DNA from: Cochliopodium minus
Lineage: Eukaryota > Discosea > Himatismenida > Cochliopodiidae
NCBI GenBank assembly: GCA_024220525.1
Contig: JAMYWO010000004.1
Coordinates: 93,753 to 104,147 of the forward strand
Direction of reading: 5' to 3'
DNA length: 10,395 nt
Shown here: positions 7,566-10,395 of the stretch, one piece after another
How positions within the stretch are numbered: the first letter of the stretch is position 1
Layout of the letters: every line of letters starts with the position of its first letter
Position numbers and translations under genes: made by a program
The notes under the pieces: model-generated
The model's input: the letters and a program-made list of their open reading frames with translations, nothing else
Told to the model about the DNA's origin: nothing
The model's database searches: none

Positions 7566-10204
7566 TTTTATAGGTTCACTTTGCAAACAGAAATAGCGTA
7601 TCTCACAACTCTCGTTGGGACAATTTTACTCGTCAAAAGTTTTTGGAGAACATAAAAAGGGAAGCAGAGAATTATCCTTATCTCAGCCCTTGGGTGGGAG
7701 TTTTCCCCACAAAGGATCCTTATTCCATCGCTACTGATTTCTCGTAAAAAAAAATTTTTTTTTTTTAGTTTAAAAATTTTTTTAAATAAAAATAAACATT
7801 CGTCTCTTAAACACTTTTTTACATTTAAAAAAGTGGTTTGTATCCTCTTCATATTGCCATCACGAAGAGCGAGAATGACATCGCTTCTTATTTGATCAAT
7901 CATGGAGCGAACGTCAATGCACCTTCTCTTCAGTTAACTGTGGACAGCAAATTAAGGTAAATTTCAAACAATAAAGTTTCAAATTATTCAAATATTTTTT
8001 TTTAAAAATACAGACAACATGTGATGGGGGATGTTGCTAAAGGGAAGAAAATTTATGGTAATTTTTTTTTTTCCGAAATAAAATTAACTTTTTATTATTA
8101 TATTGTTTAAACATATTCTCTTTCTGAAAACATATTTTTTTAAAAACCAAAATTAGGTTTGACCCCTCTCATGATCGCTTGCATGACCAACAACATTGAG
8201 CTTGTGGAGCTTTTGATAGAGAAAAAGGCAGACACTTCAGTATTGGCAAGTAATGGATGGTAAATACCTAAAAATAAAATTATTTATTTCATTTATTTGT
8301 TATCAAAAAATTTAATTTAATTTTATTTAAAGTTTTATTAAAAATATTTATTTTATTGATATTTAAAATGAAAGGAACTGTGCTTTTTTTTGCTGCGTCA
8401 TTTTCGAAGCCAACAAAATCAAAGAAAACAAAGATTGTTTGCACATCCTTGTTAAAAATGGCGTCAACTTGAATCACATCACTAGTAACAGAACATCTTG
8501 TTTGACTCTCGCAGCTGCTTCTAACAATCTCCAATTTTTCAAGTTTTTGGGTAAAATTTTTTTTATTTTTATTTTTTTTTCTGAACATTTTTCATTTCAT
8601 TTTTTTTTCAATTTTTTAATTATTAATTAAAGTTAAATTGGGTGCAAATCCTTCTTTGTGCTCTGACGAAATCTTGAATATTTCCATCACAGGCAATGGT
8701 AAAAAGAAAAAGGAGTTCCTTGATTTTTTGTTGAACGAACAAAACTTGTCTCTTTCGTTGAAAAGCAACAATGGCAACATTTATTTAAACAATTTTCTAA
8801 ATAATTTTTAATTTTTTAAAAATTTTATTCTTTGTAGATGATTTGTCTGTTCTTTGCTCGTCTATTGTTGAATGTCCTGCTGATGTCATACAGTTTTTGC
8901 TCGAAGATCCCAAGTTGATCAAAAACATCAACCAAAAGTTTGGGAAAGACAACTTTACGGCTCTTCACTACTCCAGTAACAAAATAAAAATTTTTAGTTT
9001 TTTATTTTATTTGAGTTTATCATTTATTTTTAAAATTTTTAATTTTATTAATTTTTTCATTTTTAATGAAATATTTCTCCAAATACAGTTTTGAGATTTT
9101 CTGTCAACTGTTTAAAGAGCAAACCAAGAAACAGGAATAATCCAAACAACAACAACGAGGAGAACGAAGAAGAAAAACTCAATGAAGAAATGGACATCAT
9201 AAAAGTAAAATTTAATTTAACCTCAAATTTTATTTTTGTTAATTTTATTTGATTATTTTATTTTTTGATTATTTTAATTTTATTCAATTTAGGTCTTGTT
9301 GGAGAAAGGGGCCAACCCTGGTATCAAAGGAGGTCTATTGGGATGGACGCCTTTTTTCTTGACTTGTATGATAGCGCCTTACGAAGGAAATAAGCAATAC
9401 GGAAACGGTAAAAAAAAAAAGAATTTAATCATCTTTTTCAGCAATAAAAAAAAAAGAGATCAATTTTTAGTGGAGATTTCTTTGGGAAATTATTTATTTT
9501 TAGTGTTTAATTTTCAAATTTTTTTTCTAGATTTTTTAAATCAAACAAAATTTTATAATCTTATTTTTGTTAACTAACACAACTAACACATCACTTATCG
9601 ACTTTTAAAATTTTTTTTTTTATATTTCATTTTTCATTTTATTTTTCATTCATTTTTTTTAAAGAAAACAGCCAAGTTTTTGATCCTTTGTATTGTACCA
9701 TTGGGAAACAAGACGAACTGATCAAAAACATTTGCCAACAAATGCTCGATTCACATGTGAATGAGATAGAAGAAAATAGCAACTCCAAGGAAGACATGGA
9801 GGACGATTCTCCTTTCCACAAACTGGTCAGAGAAGAGGACAACTTTGGGGTGACCCCTTTACACGCTGCAATATTTCAATCTAACCTTCCACTAGTTGAG
9901 TAAAATTTAATTCTTTATTTATTTATTAATTTTTATATTATTTAATAATTTTTTTTTAATTTTTCATTTTATTTTCTAAATTCTTCACTTAATTTTTTTT
10001 AATTCTTTTTATTAAAATTTTAATTAGGTTATTGATTTCTCGTGGTGCAGATGTAAATAAAACAGACAAGATCAAAGGTTTGTTCACCATATTTTTCATT
10101 CCCAATTAACCTTGCTGATATTGTTTTAGGAATGACCCCTCTTATTTTCCTCGCTAGATGCTACTCTAGATCCTCAAGATCTTACCAAACTTTGAGAAAT
10201 TCGG
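5686..10204 (+). CDS. F-box / leucine-rich repeat / ankyrin-repeat protein, 19 exons visible, 3' end beyond the window
   Basis: Exons: 5686..5775, 5834..5950, 6076..6278, 6498..6753, 6842..6922, 6995..7057, 7190..7369, 7574..7743, 7834..7956, 8014..8057, 8157..8259, 8375..8550, 8633..8773, 8838..8975, 9089..9204, 9293..9407, 9665..9899, 10028..10077, 10130..10204. They total 2476 coding bases, about 825 residues, without a stop. The F-box spans about 10-56, split by intron 1 between Y-L-D-L-L-S-L-S-K-M and the core N-S-L-I-I-D-S-P-I-L-W-R-V-I-D-L. Leucine-rich units follow (about 90-255: L-E-R-L-S-L, M-K-I-L-N-I, L-E-K-L-M-L, L-Q-E-L-D-I, L-K-K-I-Y-L). From about 288 there are at least ten ankyrin-type repeats, clearest in exons 9 (L-Y-P-L-H-I-A-I), 11 (G-L-T-P-L-M-I-A-C), 16 (V-L-L-E-K-G-A-N-P) and 17-18 (V-T-P-L-H-A-A-I, L-L-I-S-R-G-A-D-V-N). 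F-box proteins usually bind Skp1 in SCF ubiquitin ligases and the repeats bind targets; that role is inferred. Start chosen by the preceding A-run and F-box position. Confidence 0.82.
7370..7573 (+). other. Intron 7 of the F-box/ankyrin gene, almost pure T/A
   Basis: Donor GTAAAAAT and acceptor TTATAG, phase 0, join S-D-V-N-I to V-H-F-A-N. Most of its 204 bases are T with regularly spaced A. Apparent Phe/Leu/Tyr-rich reading frames here are only a consequence of the T-runs. Confidence 0.85.
7421..7571 (+). repeat. TTTTTA-type satellite tract within intron 7
   Basis: The tract is built mainly from T5A/T4A units with a few C. It contains a perfect 26-base tandem duplication (7459-7484 and 7485-7510), each copy with two C and three A at identical spacing, and then uninterrupted T5A units up to near the acceptor. 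Confidence 0.9.
8774..8837 (+). other. Probable GC-AG intron (intron 13)
   Basis: Coding-like sequence ends at AAC-AAT-G (8767-8773) and turns to nearly pure A/T until TTTGTAG, after which coding resumes in phase 1. No GT occurs between 8764 and 8833, so the donor there would be GCAACA. Joining 8773 to 8838 gives N-N-D-D-L-S-V-L and an unbroken ankyrin pattern. A rival canonical donor, G|GTAAAAAG at 8699, is also phase 1 but would delete 25 codons that include a good ankyrin helix (F-L-D-F-L-L). Confidence 0.65.
9572..9589 (+). repeat. Tandem 9-base repeat with two branch-site-like CTAAC motifs in intron 16
   Basis: AACTAACAC occurs twice back to back inside the 257-base intron 9408-9664. 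No AG occurs from there to the acceptor AAAG at 9664, so either copy is well placed as a branch site, about 80 bases upstream. Confidence 0.6.
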
Positions 10205-10395
10205 GTTTGTACTTTCTTTTTTAAAATTATTTTGTCAGTTTAATATTTATAATCTCCTTTTTTACTTTTTTAAATTTTTTTTCTTTATTAAAATTTATTT
10301 TTACTTATTAAAATTTTTTTTATTTTCATTTTATTTTTATTTTTATTTTTATTTTTATTTTTATTTTTATTTTTATTTTTATTTTTATTTTTATT
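10205..10395 (+). other. Intron 19 of the F-box/ankyrin gene, incomplete
   Basis: Exon 19 ends with a phase-1 G (10204), probably the Gly that opens the next ankyrin repeat, as at the two other G|GxTPL junctions. The donor is GTTTGTAC. No convincing acceptor with resumed coding follows; the sequence becomes T-rich and then satellite to the window end. Confidence 0.6.
10333..10395 (+). repeat. Perfect (ATTTTT)n hexamer microsatellite, running off the window
   Basis: A occurs exactly every sixth base from 10333 to 10393 with only T between, giving 10.5 uninterrupted units. It lies on the coding strand of the intron and its full length is not visible. Confidence 0.95.

Noticed and set aside
7421-7571. 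CRISPR-like or telomeric repeat array
   Set aside because: The units are simple T/A microsatellite without unique spacers or G-rich telomere units, and lie inside an intron.
7370-7655. Phe/Leu/Tyr-rich frames that could suggest membrane proteins
   Set aside because: They are translations of T-runs and TTTTTA repeats inside an intron and have no motif or sensible start.
9408-9577. Open reading through intron 16 after Gly, giving a Lys/Phe-rich extension
   Set aside because: It comes from a GTAAAA donor followed by A-runs and T-rich DNA; splicing to 9665 restores phase and coding-like sequence.
8976-9664. Mobile element insertion to explain long T-rich blocks
   Set aside because: No terminal repeats, target duplications or transposase-like coding were seen; the blocks coincide exactly with introns.
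5686-10395. Two separate genes (F-box-LRR, then ankyrin)
   Set aside because: There is no stop, poly(A)-like signal plus new A-run/ATG, or phase break between exons 6 and 8; a single frame fits better, although transcripts would settle it.

Overview
This is nuclear DNA from an AT-rich, intron-containing eukaryote, most likely a free-living protist. The evidence is spliceosomal introns, a eukaryote-only gene set (cap-binding protein, Sec1/Munc18 protein, Slu7, F-box/ankyrin protein), AATAAA motifs, no in-frame TGA or TAG in the coding regions, and TAA at all three visible stops. Three of the start codons sit directly behind runs of 9-11 A, a context familiar from dictyostelids but also seen in other AT-rich protists. 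The species cannot be named from the sequence. An amoebozoan or heterolobosean is a guess.

Layout. Bases 1-683 (minus strand) hold a 3'-truncated, divergent eIF4E-like gene with one intron. A 208-base AT-rich gap (684-891) separates it from a divergently transcribed, intronless Sec1/Munc18 gene (892-2529, best fit SCFD2-like). After only 63 bases comes a maleylacetoacetate isomerase / zeta-class GST (2593-3349, one intron), then the pre-mRNA splicing factor Slu7 (3486-5476, one 353-base intron). From 5686 to the window end runs one very intron-rich gene with 19 exons visible. It encodes an N-terminal F-box, about five leucine-rich repeats and at least ten ankyrin repeats, and continues past the window.

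Exon joins were set by hand. All joins conserve reading phase, and most rebuild family motifs across the junction (eIF4E W-E-D block, GST zeta GGxQ/GGEQ turn, Slu7 WGxxCC, F-box core, ankyrin GxTPL and LLxxGA). Of 22 donors, 20 lack G at +5 (usual form GTAAAA), one is GC, and 7 of 21 acceptors are AAG. Introns of the F-box gene are strongly T-rich on the coding strand and include TTTTTA satellite tracts.

The genes do not form one pathway. They cover translation, vesicle traffic, tyrosine catabolism, splicing and (inferred) ubiquitin-ligase substrate recognition. There is no sign of a mobile element, CRISPR array, tRNA or rRNA. The points most worth following are the F-box-LRR-ankyrin architecture, its probable GC-AG intron and recurrent intron positions, the structured Slu7 intron, and the altered cap- and partner-binding positions of the eIF4E-like protein.
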